From NCBI GenBank assembly GCA_964574635.1, contig CAZNOG010000011.1, forward strand, positions 53,415 through 117,414: a stretch of DNA of 64,000 nt, written 5' to 3'. Under the pieces are notes generated by a model that worked only from the letters and a program-made list of their open reading frames with translations, searched no databases and was not told where the DNA came from. How positions within the stretch are numbered: the first letter of the stretch is position 1; the number at the start of each line of letters is the position of its first letter. Positions 44,630-55,200 of the stretch are shown here, piece by piece. This DNA is from CAZNOG01 sp964574635. GTDB lineage: Bacteria > Bacteroidota > Bacteroidia > Flavobacteriales_D > Cryomorphaceae. A program made the position numbers and the translations under genes.

Positions 44630-46423
44630 ATGAGTACTCCCGAAACCATCGAATTCAAAATCGCCCAATCCGTTTCCGAAGCGTTTAAATCGCTGTACGG
44701 AGCGGACCTCGCACCCTCGGATGTGCAGGTGCAGGAAACCCGAAAAGAGTTCGAAGGCGAATTCACCGTGGTGGTTTTCCCCTTTTTGCGCCTGTCCAAG
44801 CGCTCTCCCGAGCAAACCGCCACCGACATCGGCGAATACCTCAAAAACCACCTCGGGGAACTCCTAAGTTTCCAAGTGGTGAAGGGATTTTTGAACCTCC
44901 GCATGACGGTCGGATTCTGGACCGAAGTGCTGAAAGGCATGTACGCGGCGGAGGATTACGGTTGCGCGCCAAGAAATTCCAAAGGATTGGTCCTGGTCGA
45001 GTACGCATCGCCCAACACCAACAAGCCCCTGCATTTGGGCCACTTGCGCAACATCTTCTTGGGCGACTCCGTCTCCAACATCCTCCGCGCCGCCGGCCAC
45101 CAAGTGCAGCGGGTCCAAATCATCAACGACCGCGGCATCCACATTTGCAAATCCATGGTCGCTTGGCAAAAATTCGCCGAGGGAGCCACGCCCCAAAGCA
45201 CCGGCACCAAAGGCGATCACTTCGTGGGCGAGTACTACGTTCGCTTCGACCGGGAGTATAAACGCCAAGTGGCCGAGCTGGTCGACGGTGGCATGGACGA
45301 AGAAACCGCCAAAGAGCAAGCGCCCATCATGGTCGAAGCGCGTGAGTCGCTGGTGAAGTGGGAGGAAAAAGAACCCGAAACGTACGCCCTGTGGGAGCGC
45401 ATGAACGGGTGGGTGTACGAGGGCTTCGACGCCACCTACGCACGCATGGGCGTCGAATTCGACAAACTGTACTACGAGAGCGACACGTGGTCCGTGGGCA
45501 AGGAAGTGGTGCTGAAAGGACTGGAACAAGGCGTTTTCACCAAACGGGAAGACGGATCCGTGTGGGCCGATCTCAGCGACCGGGGCCTCGACCAAAAACT
45601 ACTGCTGAGAAAAGACGGCACCACGGTGTACATCACCCAAGACCTCGGCACGGCCATTTTGCGCTACCGCGATTTTCCCGAGCTCACCCGCATGATTTAC
45701 ACCGTCGGCAACGAGCAGGAATACCACTTCAAGGTGCTCTTCCTCATCCTCGAAAAGCTGGGCTACGACTGGGCCGAAAACTGCCACCACCTGTCCTACG
45801 GCATGGTCGAGCTCCCCGAGGGAAAAATGAAATCGCGGGAGGGAACGGTGGTCGACGCCGACGACATGATGGACGAAATGGTCCGCACCGCAAGAACCGT
45901 CACCGAAGAACTCGGCAAGCTCGACGGCATGGAAGTCGGCCAACAGGCGGAGCTGTACGAAATCATCGGATTGGCCGCGCTGAAATACTTCCTCCTCAAG
46001 GTAGACCCCGTCAAAAACATGCTGTTCGACCCGGTGGAAAGCATCGATTTCAACGGCCACACCGGCCCGTTCATCCAGTACACCCACGCCCGTATCAAGT
46101 CGGTTTTGCGCCACTTCGACACGCCGCCGGTCATCGAAACGCCACCCGGTGAAATGTCCAAATACGAGCGCACCATCATCGCCGATTTACACCGGTTCCC
46201 GCAGGTCATCGCAGAGTCCGCCGAGACGAGCAATCCCGCGCGCCTCGCCAATTACCTCTACGACCTCGTCAAGGATTTCAACGCATTCTACCAAAACGTC
46301 AGCATCCTCAAAGCCAACACCCAAACCGAAAAAATTTTCCGCACCGTCATGGCGGCCACCGTCGCCAAAGTCATCCACGACGGCATGGCCATGCTCGGAA
46401 TCCGCGTGCCCGAACGCATGTAG
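44630..46423 (+). CDS. argS: Arginine--tRNA ligase
   Basis: The 597-residue class I aminoacyl-tRNA synthetase has an N-terminal Add-1 domain (about 1-90). The HIGH motif appears as KPLHLGHLRN (near residue 135), GKMKSREGTVVDADDMMDEM stands at the KMSKS position, and an anticodon-binding helical C-domain ends GIRVPERM. The length is standard for Bacteroidota. It begins 36 bases after ctlX and is probably in the same transcript, which places arginine charging beside arginine/citrulline breakdown. Confidence 0.97.
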   Translation: MSTPETIEFKIAQSVSEAFKSLYGADLAPSDVQVQETRKEFEGEFTVVVFPFLRLSKRSPEQTATDIGEYLKNHLGELLSFQVVKGFLNLRMTVGFWTEVLKGMYAAEDYGCAPRNSKGLVLVEYASPNTNKPLHLGHLRNIFLGDSVSNILRAAGHQVQRVQIINDRGIHICKSMVAWQKFAEGATPQSTGTKGDHFVGEYYVRFDREYKRQVAELVDGGMDEETAKEQAPIMVEARESLVKWEEKEPETYALWERMNGWVYEGFDATYARMGVEFDKLYYESDTWSVGKEVVLKGLEQGVFTKREDGSVWADLSDRGLDQKLLLRKDGTTVYITQDLGTAILRYRDFPELTRMIYTVGNEQEYHFKVLFLILEKLGYDWAENCHHLSYGMVELPEGKMKSREGTVVDADDMMDEMVRTARTVTEELGKLDGMEVGQQAELYEIIGLAALKYFLLKVDPVKNMLFDPVESIDFNGHTGPFIQYTHARIKSVLRHFDTPPVIETPPGEMSKYERTIIADLHRFPQVIAESAETSNPARLANYLYDLVKDFNAFYQNVSILKANTQTEKIFRTVMAATVAKVIHDGMAMLGIRVPERM

Positions 46424-46529
46424 TCCGTAATTTTCGGTTTTTGGGTGTACCCCGGCGCCCACACCTTACTTTCCCCGGGCGTTACCCGCAGCGCTCGAGT
46501 CGGGCGCCGTTATGGAGCGTACTCAGCGC

Positions 46530-46664
46530 CGGGTCGGTCTGCATGCGCTATCCGCCGCTTTTCGGGGCGTGGGTAAGCAGGGCCGCCGAGGAGCTTCCAA
46601 GGTCGCTCTCGCCGGCCGCATTCCCGTCGCCCCGTAAAGCGCCGGGATAGCCGCATTCCGCCCT
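46530..46664 (-). repeat. Structured intergenic element, copy B
   Basis: On the minus strand it has GGGCGGAATGCGGCTATCCC (box 1, from 46663), GCGACCTTGGAAGC (box 2, from 46606; identical to copy C) and GATAGCGCATGCAGACCGAC (box 3, from 46552). An upper stem GGCCGCCGAG (46581-46590) / CTCGCCGGCC (46608-46617) has one mismatch and a 17-base loop that is box 2. A lower stem CGCTTTTCGGGGCG (46556-46569) pairs with CGCCCCGTAAAGCG (46628-46641) with one mismatch. It lies between argS and ffh; the rest of the gap holds only the ffh promoter. Confidence 0.75.
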
Positions 46665-46742
46665 TACACGGATGCGTGTCAAACGGGGCGATTGCCGCCG
46701 GAGCGGTCGCGATCGTCACGCCCTCGAAACCCACAAAATTCT

Positions 46743-46750
46743 TACCTTTG
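46743..46750 (+). promoter_or_regulatory. -7 promoter element of ffh
   Basis: TACCTTTG matches TAnnTTTG exactly, 22 bases before ATG 46773. Confidence 0.6.
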
Positions 46751-46772
46751 CACCTCTCAAAAATTGCAATTC

Positions 46773-48122
46773 ATGTTCGAAAATCTGACGGAAAAATTCG
46801 ATCAGGCCTTTAAGGTACTCAGAGGGCAAGGTCAAATTACGGAGTTGAACGTCGCCGAGACGCTCAAGGAAGTCAGGCGGGCTTTGCTCGATGCCGACGT
46901 CAACTATGCCACGGCAAAAACCTTTACCAACGACGTAAAGGAAAAGGCGTTGGGCATGGACGTTCTCACGGCCGTAAAGCCCGGCGAATTGCTGGTGAAG
47001 ATTACCCACGAAGAACTCGCCAAACTCATGGGCGGGGAGCAGGAGGACATCACCTTGTCGGGCAATCCTCCCGTCATTCTCATGTCGGGATTGCAAGGTT
47101 CGGGTAAGACCACCTTCTCGGGCAAGCTGGCCAACTACCTCAAGACCAAAAAGGGGAAAACTCCCCTGCTGGTGGCTTGCGACGTGTACCGTCCGGCGGC
47201 CATCGACCAGTTGCACGTAGTGGGCGAGCAAATCGGAGTCGACGTCTACTCTGATCGAGACGAGAAAGACCCGGTGAAGATCGCCAAAGACGCCATCCTC
47301 CACGCCCGCAACAACGGCAAGAACGTGGTGATCATCGACACGGCCGGACGCCTGGCGATCGACGAGCCCATGATGGAGGAAATCGCCGCCATCAAAAAGG
47401 CGCTCAATCCATCGGAAACGCTGTTCGTGGTCGACGCCATGACCGGTCAGGACGCCGTGAATACGGCCAAGGCTTTCAACGAGAGGTTGGACTTCGACGG
47501 CGTGGTTCTCACGAAACTCGACGGGGATACCCGAGGCGGTGCCGCGCTGTCCATCAAGTCCGTGGTCGACAAGCCCATCAAATTCATCGGTACCGGCGAG
47601 AAGATGGACGCCCTCGACGTGTTCTACCCCAAACGGATGGCCGACCGCATCCTCGGCATGGGAGACGTGGTTTCGCTGGTGGAGCGCGCGCAAGAGCACT
47701 ACGACGAGGAGAAGGCGAGAAAGCTCCAGAAGAAAATCCACAAGAACACCTTCAACTTCGACGATTTCCTGGGCCAGATCCAGCAGATCAAGAAGATGGG
47801 CAACATGAAAGACTTGCTGGGCATGATTCCCGGTATGGGCAAAGCCATCAAAAATCTCGACATCGACGACGACGCCTTCAAGTCCATCGAGGCCATGATT
47901 CACTCCATGACTCCGGCCGAAAGGGAAGACCACCGCATCATCAACGGCAGCCGCCGAAAGCGCATCGCCATGGGTAGCGGCACCACCGTTCAGGAGGTCA
48001 ACAACCTCATCAAGCAGTTCGACGAAACCCGCAAAATGATGCAGATGATGTCGAATAAGAAGAGCATGGCCGGGCTGATGGGCCGCATGTCGGGCATGAA
48101 AGGGGGCTTTCCCGGAATGTAA
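46773..48122 (+). CDS. ffh: Signal recognition particle protein Ffh
   Basis: Ffh is the SRP54 GTPase that binds signal sequences with SRP RNA and delivers ribosomes to the membrane. The 449-residue product has an N-domain (LTEKFDQAFKVLRGQGQITE), a G-domain (GLQGSGKTTFSGKLANYL, DVYRPAAIDQL, VIIDTAGRL, TKLDGDTRGGAALSIKSV) and a Met-rich M-domain ending SGMKGGFPGM. ATG 46773 is chosen because the in-frame ATG at 46692 lies upstream of the -7 box. No SRP RNA gene was recognised nearby. Followed by folD after six bases. Confidence 0.97.
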   Translation: MFENLTEKFDQAFKVLRGQGQITELNVAETLKEVRRALLDADVNYATAKTFTNDVKEKALGMDVLTAVKPGELLVKITHEELAKLMGGEQEDITLSGNPPVILMSGLQGSGKTTFSGKLANYLKTKKGKTPLLVACDVYRPAAIDQLHVVGEQIGVDVYSDRDEKDPVKIAKDAILHARNNGKNVVIIDTAGRLAIDEPMMEEIAAIKKALNPSETLFVVDAMTGQDAVNTAKAFNERLDFDGVVLTKLDGDTRGGAALSIKSVVDKPIKFIGTGEKMDALDVFYPKRMADRILGMGDVVSLVERAQEHYDEEKARKLQKKIHKNTFNFDDFLGQIQQIKKMGNMKDLLGMIPGMGKAIKNLDIDDDAFKSIEAMIHSMTPAEREDHRIINGSRRKRIAMGSGTTVQEVNNLIKQFDETRKMMQMMSNKKSMAGLMGRMSGMKGGFPGM

Positions 48123-48128
48123 CGCTTC

Positions 48129-49028
48129 ATGGACGGGATCGTGAAGACCAAAGTTCTCGACGGCAACCGCACCGCAAGGGAAATCCGAAATGAAATATTC
48201 CGGGAAGTCCGGGAGCGCCAAGCCAAGTACGGGGGAAGGGTGCCCCATCTCGCGGCGGTGCTGGTGGGAACCGACGGTGGGGGCGAAGCGTACGTCCGCT
48301 TCAAAGTAAAAGACTGTTTGGAAGTGGGTTTCGAATCCACCCTGATTCGGCGGCCGATCAACATCACGGAAGCCGAATTGCTGGACCTCGTTCACGAGCT
48401 CAACCAGGACCCCGCCATCGACGGCTTTATCGTGCAATTGCCCCTCCCGCCCCACATCGACCCGGGAAAGATCATCATGGCCATCGACCCCAAAAAGGAC
48501 GTCGACGGATTCCATCCCGCAAACGTGGGCCGCATGGTGTTGGGCATGGAAGCATTCCTCCCCGCCACTCCCATGGGCATTATCGAGTTGTGCAAGAGAA
48601 ACGGCGTCGAACTTGCCGGCAAGCACGTGGTCGTCGTCGGTCGCAGCCACATCGTGGGCTCGCCCCTCAGCATTTTGCTTTCCCGAAAACAAGACGGTGG
48701 AAACGCCACCGTGACCCTCTGCCACAGCGCCACCCCTGATGTGGCCGTACACACCCGCCGCGCCGACGTCGTCGTGGTGGCTTTGGGCAAACCCGATTTC
48801 CTCACGGCCGACATGGTGAGCGAAGGCTGCGTCGTGATCGACGTGGGCACCACCCGCGTGAACGACCCTTCCAAAAAAGCCGGCGTGGCTTTGCGGGGCG
48901 ACGTCCGTTTCGACGAGGTGGTCGACAAAGTCGCCGCCATCACACCCGTTCCCGGCGGTGTCGGCCCCATGACGAGGGTCGCCTTGTTGCTCAACACCCT
49001 CAAAGCCGCGAAAGGCGTCGTTAACTGA
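48129..49028 (+). CDS. folD: Bifunctional methylenetetrahydrofolate dehydrogenase/cyclohydrolase FolD
   Basis: FolD interconverts 5,10-methylene-, 5,10-methenyl- and 10-formyl-tetrahydrofolate using NADP. The 299-residue protein shows the active-site AYVRFKVKDC (Tyr and Lys of the YVxxK motif), DGFIVQLPLPPHID, PKKDVDGFHPANVGRM, FLPATPMGIIELCKRN, VVVVGRSHIVGSPLSILLS and the C-terminal PVPGGVGPMTRVALLLNT. The length is normal. The GEAYVRFK stretch has GE in place of the commoner Ser before Tyr. It is cotranscribed with ffh, six bases downstream; the two functions are unrelated. Confidence 0.96.
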   Translation: MDGIVKTKVLDGNRTAREIRNEIFREVRERQAKYGGRVPHLAAVLVGTDGGGEAYVRFKVKDCLEVGFESTLIRRPINITEAELLDLVHELNQDPAIDGFIVQLPLPPHIDPGKIIMAIDPKKDVDGFHPANVGRMVLGMEAFLPATPMGIIELCKRNGVELAGKHVVVVGRSHIVGSPLSILLSRKQDGGNATVTLCHSATPDVAVHTRRADVVVVALGKPDFLTADMVSEGCVVIDVGTTRVNDPSKKAGVALRGDVRFDEVVDKVAAITPVPGGVGPMTRVALLLNTLKAAKGVVN

Positions 49029-49198
49029 TAAAGTTTTTCGTTTTTTCCATTTTTTGAGCGGGGGTAAAAAACCGATCGGTTTTATGTATGTCCCAGTCCG
49101 AAGACCTTAGGATTGGGATGCAGGATCAATCCCTTTGATCAACAACCTTCCTTTGAAAAACACGTCAACTTCCGCTGTGCTTTTGCCGGTGAATTGGT

Positions 49199-49206
49199 TA
49201 ATTTTG
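49199..49206 (+). promoter_or_regulatory. -7 promoter element of the giant T9SS gene
   Basis: TAATTTTG matches TAnnTTTG, about 80 bases before ATG 49289. The leader holds a small hairpin, GCAACC (49246-49251) / GGTTGC (49262-49267). The rest of the 49029-49288 gap is AT-richer than its surroundings and shows nothing else. Confidence 0.45.
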
Positions 49207-49288
49207 TATATTGTAGAAATACCTGATCACAAGTGGGAGTCAAATGCAACCAATTGTGACCGGTTGCGTTGTGTAAAGGATTTTCAAG

Positions 49289-52200
49289 ATGCACATTCCC
49301 TGCCACTGGATGATGAGCCCCAACCTCTTTCCGCTTTTTCTGACCTACGGCATCCGTCTGGGGTTGTCCGTGATTTTAGTGGGTATATTGGGATTGGGGG
49401 CCATTGCACAGGATGCTCCCATGGGCTATGGAAATGCCGATGGGAGCGGCGGACAGCCAAGGCTGGTGCTGTGGTTAGACGGCACGAGTGTTCAGACTTC
49501 GGGCGCTGCCGTTACCCAATGGAATGACAAAAGCGGAAACAACCACCATTTTGTTGCAGAGACTGAGGCCAACCGCCCCACATTTTTGCCTACAGGCGGG
49601 CCCGGAGGAAAACCCGCGGTGAGTTTCGATGGGATTGACGACAGGCTTGGATTTGCCAATTTTCCCCTCGACGGAAATGCCTACACAATCTATTTTGTCT
49701 ACAAGTCCACCGACGATAAGTTCGGGATGTTCAGTTATGCAACGGGTGCACAGGCCCATGAGGCCCTGATCCATTACGACAATGGATTTAAACAAAAGCA
49801 CAGGGCTTTGGAAGCGAATAGACCCGATATGGGAGGGGCGAATCCTGTAAATGGAACTTGGGATTACGGCGGACTTATTTGGAACAGAACCAGTCCGGTT
49901 TTTCTAGCCCAATTTGGCAAAAACAGTTATAGCCAAACGACAAACGCTTTTGGGACGCACGGTGTGGCATCAGGCGGTTATGCGGTAATCGGTGACATAC
50001 AAAACTCGGTAAACGGAGGTTACGTGGAGGGCGATGCCTTTCAAGGCGAAATTGCGGAAATCATTGTTTACCAAGGCCATGTGAGTAGGGTGTTTGCACT
50101 GTTTATGCGCACTTACCTTTGGTCGAAGTACGGGGAGCCCTTTAAAGATTCCAATACCGCTTGGGATCGATGGAATCATTTTGCTGCTGCCGATGCCGGT
50201 TTGTACGATGAGTTGATCGGAATAGGAAGGGAAGATTTCACAAGCCCGTTGAATTATCATTCTGAATCCCGCTTGCGCGGGCTGGTAATACGGCGGGGGG
50301 ACGGTTCGTTTGCCAATCAAACTGCACATTTTGCCGGTTGGGTAGAGGATGCGGGTAATTCCATTGTCAGTAGTGATCTACCGGATGGGGTGGAGCGCAG
50401 GTGGAGCCGGGTTTGGGAGATGGGCTCAAGTCACGTTGCGAGCAGCGAAGCTTTGATAAGTTTTGATTTCGGAGAAGGCATCGGTGGCGAATACCCGCAG
50501 AATGCAGAGAATTTCGTGCTCCTGAAAAGGCAAAACAACACAGGAGAATTCCAAGTCGTTACAGATGTACTTGAGACATCGATCCTCGATGACGAAGTGG
50601 TTTTTAGAATTCCCTTCAATAGAATAAATTCCAGAGGTTGGTTCTACACAATCGGAACAACGAATAACGCCCAGAGCACTTTGGATGGCTCCCCTATTCG
50701 TACTTGGTATTGTGTGGGATCAAACCAAAACTCCCACCACTGGAGCCAGCCTTCGCGATGGACTTTGGATGGCAGCACGAATCCAATCTATTTTAATCCG
50801 GCCAATGAAATTCCACAACCGGGCGATAATGTCGTCATCGGATCCGGAAAATCTATCCATGTGGATTTGGACAATATCACGGGCATGGGTCGTCTCGTGG
50901 TAAACGGAACCATGAATGTGTCTGATGCGGCCGCCCCTTCTTTTGCTGAAATAGCCGGAAATGGAACGATCAGGTGTCAGGGTCACAATGGTGAGGGAAA
51001 TTTTCCACTGGGCGATTCCGAAGCTTTTGCAGATGTGAACCGAGGTGGCACGGTTGAGTTTTATGGAAGCAACGGTTATACCCAGTCTCACCCCTCCCCA
51101 TCGGGAGTTCTGCTTTTCAATCGTGTGAAAATCAACATGTCGGATGTGGCGACATCGGTGACCCTCGCAGCCGATATGACTCACAACGGGCTTTTGGAAG
51201 TGGTTCGCGGGACGCTCATCATCCACGATGGGTCGAATGCGCGGCGCACCATAACAAGTAAAGGCAGGGTGTCTTTGAATTCCGCCAACAGTGTTATCCG
51301 TGTGTGTGATGCTCCGGTTTCCGGTTCCGGGAATTCATTCTACGGAAAGCACCGCTGGTTTTTTGAGGATGATCTCGTAGTTCAGCACGCGTCAAGCCAA
51401 CTTCTGTTTACCAATCGAACCGCTCCACCCTCGAATTATACTCAAGCCGAAACCCAACATTGGATAGAGGCACACTTTACCAATCCCACGCGCAACCAAC
51501 AAATCACCGCAAACGGAACAGCGCGATTCTCCCGTATCGTAGTGAATAAGGGAAGTGATAACTCTTCCATACTGACCATTTCCGCCAATGGGGAGAATAA
51601 ATTCGAACTGCTCGGCAGCCACGTTTCCTTTGATTCGTCTTTGCCACCCATACCCAATGCGCAAGAATCCAGTGGTACAAGAACGGCTTGCTTGCTTGTA
51701 AACGGAACGTTGGAGGTGACCGACAATGTTTATGTTCCCCTACATCCAATTGGCGGAAACTATTCCTTGAGCGAAAACGCCATGATTCGGGTAAACGGGG
51801 GCAGTGTTTCGAAGAATAAGGGGAATGCGATCGTGGTATACGGAAGGGTTCTCGTCTCCAAAGGCGAAATGGAAGCCATTGGTAACGGTGGATTTACCCT
51901 GCGCGACAATGGTGTGGTTCAGGTGGATGGGGGAGAGGTTACCGCCACCGGTGTGAGAACATCAACATTCGGATCAGAACATATCGGTGGTTTGATCATC
52001 AATGGCGGTGAAACGAATTTGATCGGTACGTTTGGTCCGGAGGGCGCTCAAGGAAGCTATTACGTCCTCAGTTTGACTTACCCCGGCAACTTGTTTCAAA
52101 TGACCGGTGGAACACTCCGGGTAAAGGGACCCACCGGCAGGGGGTTGATCTTTATCAATTCCAATCCGCAAAGCACCAATGTAACCGGAGGGACGGTTAT

Positions 52201-55200
52201 CGCCGAGGTGGCCAATACCTCTAACCACCACCGAATTACAAGCCGGGCGGCTTTTTGGGATTTGCAACTGATTCGTACACTTGATTCCGGCACAAACAGA
52301 CATGTTCTGATCGAAGGCGGATCATCGGGGACGGGAGACGAACAAGTAACCCTGGCCCCACAACCTCTAGTGGTAAAGGGAAGCCTTACCATCGGATCGA
52401 CGAATGCCGCCGAGAACAATGAAATTACACTGAACACCCAAGCGAGTCCCGGCGTGTATATGGATGTATACATCGGCCGGAATTTGACGATTCACAACGG
52501 CGCCTCCTACATTCACCACGAAAACACGACCTACTTCGACGGACCGGGGAATTCCGATCTCGATTTTGGGATTTCTTCCGGTGCAACCACAAAAACATTT
52601 CACAATGTGGTGCTGAACAAAAATTTGCCGGATCGATGGGCCCGAATTGTTTCCAATCGAGGCAATACAACCCGTGCCATGGAAGTGCAGGGGTTATTCG
52701 ATATCCAGAACGGTTATTTCGACAACCAGAGCAGGCACTTAAGCTTAAAGGGAGATTTGATCAACAGAACCATGATGGGCACTCCTTCCGGTGGTTCTAC
52801 GGGAGTGGTGTATGTCGAAGGGGATGACGCCCAGGAAATCACCTCCTACGGTGGGGTGTTTCACAACTTGACCATCGACAATGAAAACGGTGTTTCGCTT
52901 TTGAATGACGGGATCACTGTCCGTAGAAACCTGCAACTCCTGGACGGAAACTTCTTCATCGGGCCGAACAAGGTTCGCATTGAGGGAAGTGCGGGCGCCT
53001 TGACGGGAAGTGGATTTGGATCGGACAAATGCCTTGTAACCGATGGTCGGGTTTCTGCCGGAGGGCTCGAAATCGTTTATCGCTCCAATACCCAGAATAC
53101 TACTTTTCCCGTGGGTGTTCCCGACGGTACCGGCATTAAATATACACCTGCCATAATCAGGGCAACGAGCGGCTCACTTTCCAACGAAAACTACGGGTAC
53201 ATCCGCGTGACACCAGTCGACACGCTGCTACTGACCGCTAATATCTCGGCGGGAAATCCTTATCTCGATTTTTTCTGGAGGGTGGGGCATTCGGAGTTTG
53301 CCGAAGTTCCCAATGTAAGCCACAGCTTTTATTATAGTGATGCCGATGTGGTGGGCAATGAAGACAGCCTCGCTGCCGGTAGGGTGCTCACGGATATGCC
53401 ATTCGAGCGATCGGTGGACTCGCTCGCTACCCACAAGGACCATGTCAATACTGCGTCAAATATCATTTATTTCAATGCACCCGAAGAAGGAATGGTGATG
53501 AATGGCTTGGGCATACCCGTGGCAAATGCGGACTATTCTGCGGGAAACAGGTTGAGGTTTGAAGGAAAGCCAAAAGTTTATTTTTCGAGAAGCAATGTTG
53601 TAAATGCAGATTGGAATACAGCCGCCAATTGGAACGAACTCGCAGATTTTGAGGACTACGATCCATATTATGCCCACAGCACGAACTCAGCCATTCAAGC
53701 TTCCGATTATCCTAAGGCCGGCGATCTCGCCTATATCGGATTTGACCCCAATAATGGGAAGCCCCACGTGTATGAAGCACCTCTCACCGGGATTTCTGCT
53801 TCCCAAGTGAATTTTACACCTCTTCAGGATGCTTCCGGAAACAGGTTGGAGAGGTATTATGGCCCAAGTTCAAGTGATCTCTTGATTTTGCGCCCTTCCC
53901 TACGGATGAGTACCACCTCGGAAATTAGTTCCGTTTTCGAAATTTCCGGTGAAGGCGCTCTCATTTTGGACGGAAACGTTGACCTTACCCATGTGGACAT
54001 CGGAAATTTCCTCGCCGAGGATTCGTCCATCGTGATTCTCAATATGTCGGGACCGGTTTCCGGGCTGCCTCCAACCGTTCCCAACCTCTTCGTTGGGTCG
54101 GTGTCAACCGCTGCGGCGACAATCAATTCCAACCTTGTGGTTAGAAATAAATTGGAAGTCGCGGGAAACTCCGCCATTTGGCTTGGTGGAGATATCCATG
54201 TTCATGGCGATGTACAACTCGATAGATATCAAGTAATTTCCGCCGGGGCGATGATTCGTTTTCAGAATTTTAATCCTTCCCGAACCCTTGAGGTGGAAGG
54301 AGATTTGATCATTAAGGGTGCAGGGTCACAAATTGACTTGGTGAGTGCAAATACATCATTTCCGATGGTGATTCACCGTCTCGTGGTTCACGGTAACATC
54401 ATTCAGAATGCTCCTACAGGAGGAATAAAACTCGCCCTCGGACCAAATTATGACAACATACTTCTTGAACTCCGTGGCACCGGAAATCACGAATTCATCA
54501 ACTCGGCGGGGCCTGTTCCCCTGCTGGGTCGAATTATTGTAGACAAGGGTTTTGACACAAACTCTTCCTTCGCATTCAACTCGGAGATCACCGTGCATGG
54601 GGATCCGAGTATCGCCGAGAAACCCATAGAGCTCCTAAACGGCTTGCTAATTCTGGACCACGAAAACATTGATGTTACACTGAGCAGTTTGGGTAGTTAT
54701 CCGATCCCGGCTACTGCGGGAATTGAGCTCGGATCGGGCAAGGTGCGCATCCACGGGATAGAAACGGGACTTTTGCTGGCAGGTAGCTTGGAGATTAACG
54801 ACGGGTATTTTGAACTGGGGAACACCGAAGGCGAAAACAATTTTATTGAATACGCCTCCTCGGGAATACCGAAACTTTATGTCAATGGCGGTGTGCTGCG
54901 GGTGGGATCGCAGATTAGAACCGACTTGACGTCAGACAATGGCAATTTGGATTATCGACAAACGGGAGGGCAGGTTTACCTCGGAGTGTATGGTGCACCG
55001 CAACTCAACCGACCTGTTTTGAGGGTTCGGGGTTCCGCCAATGGCGGCAGTCGATTCGATCACACGGGTGGCACCCTTACTTTCGTGAGGGGATTGAATA
55101 CCACGGCGGAGGTATCGATGGATATTCGCCCCCAATTTCACAATGTGGGTGGCGATGCCAAAATTGTAATCGGTAACGAAGATTCTCCCGTCGGTGGTCC

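Noticed and set aside
46424..46772. SRP RNA gene next to ffh
   Set aside because: The structured stretch here matches the dispersed intergenic element family, not the SRP RNA core, and similar copies occur elsewhere in the window.
46716..48752. 678-codon minus-strand open frame opposite ffh and folD
   Set aside because: The translation is His/Val/Asp-rich low-information sequence, and both opposite genes are certain.
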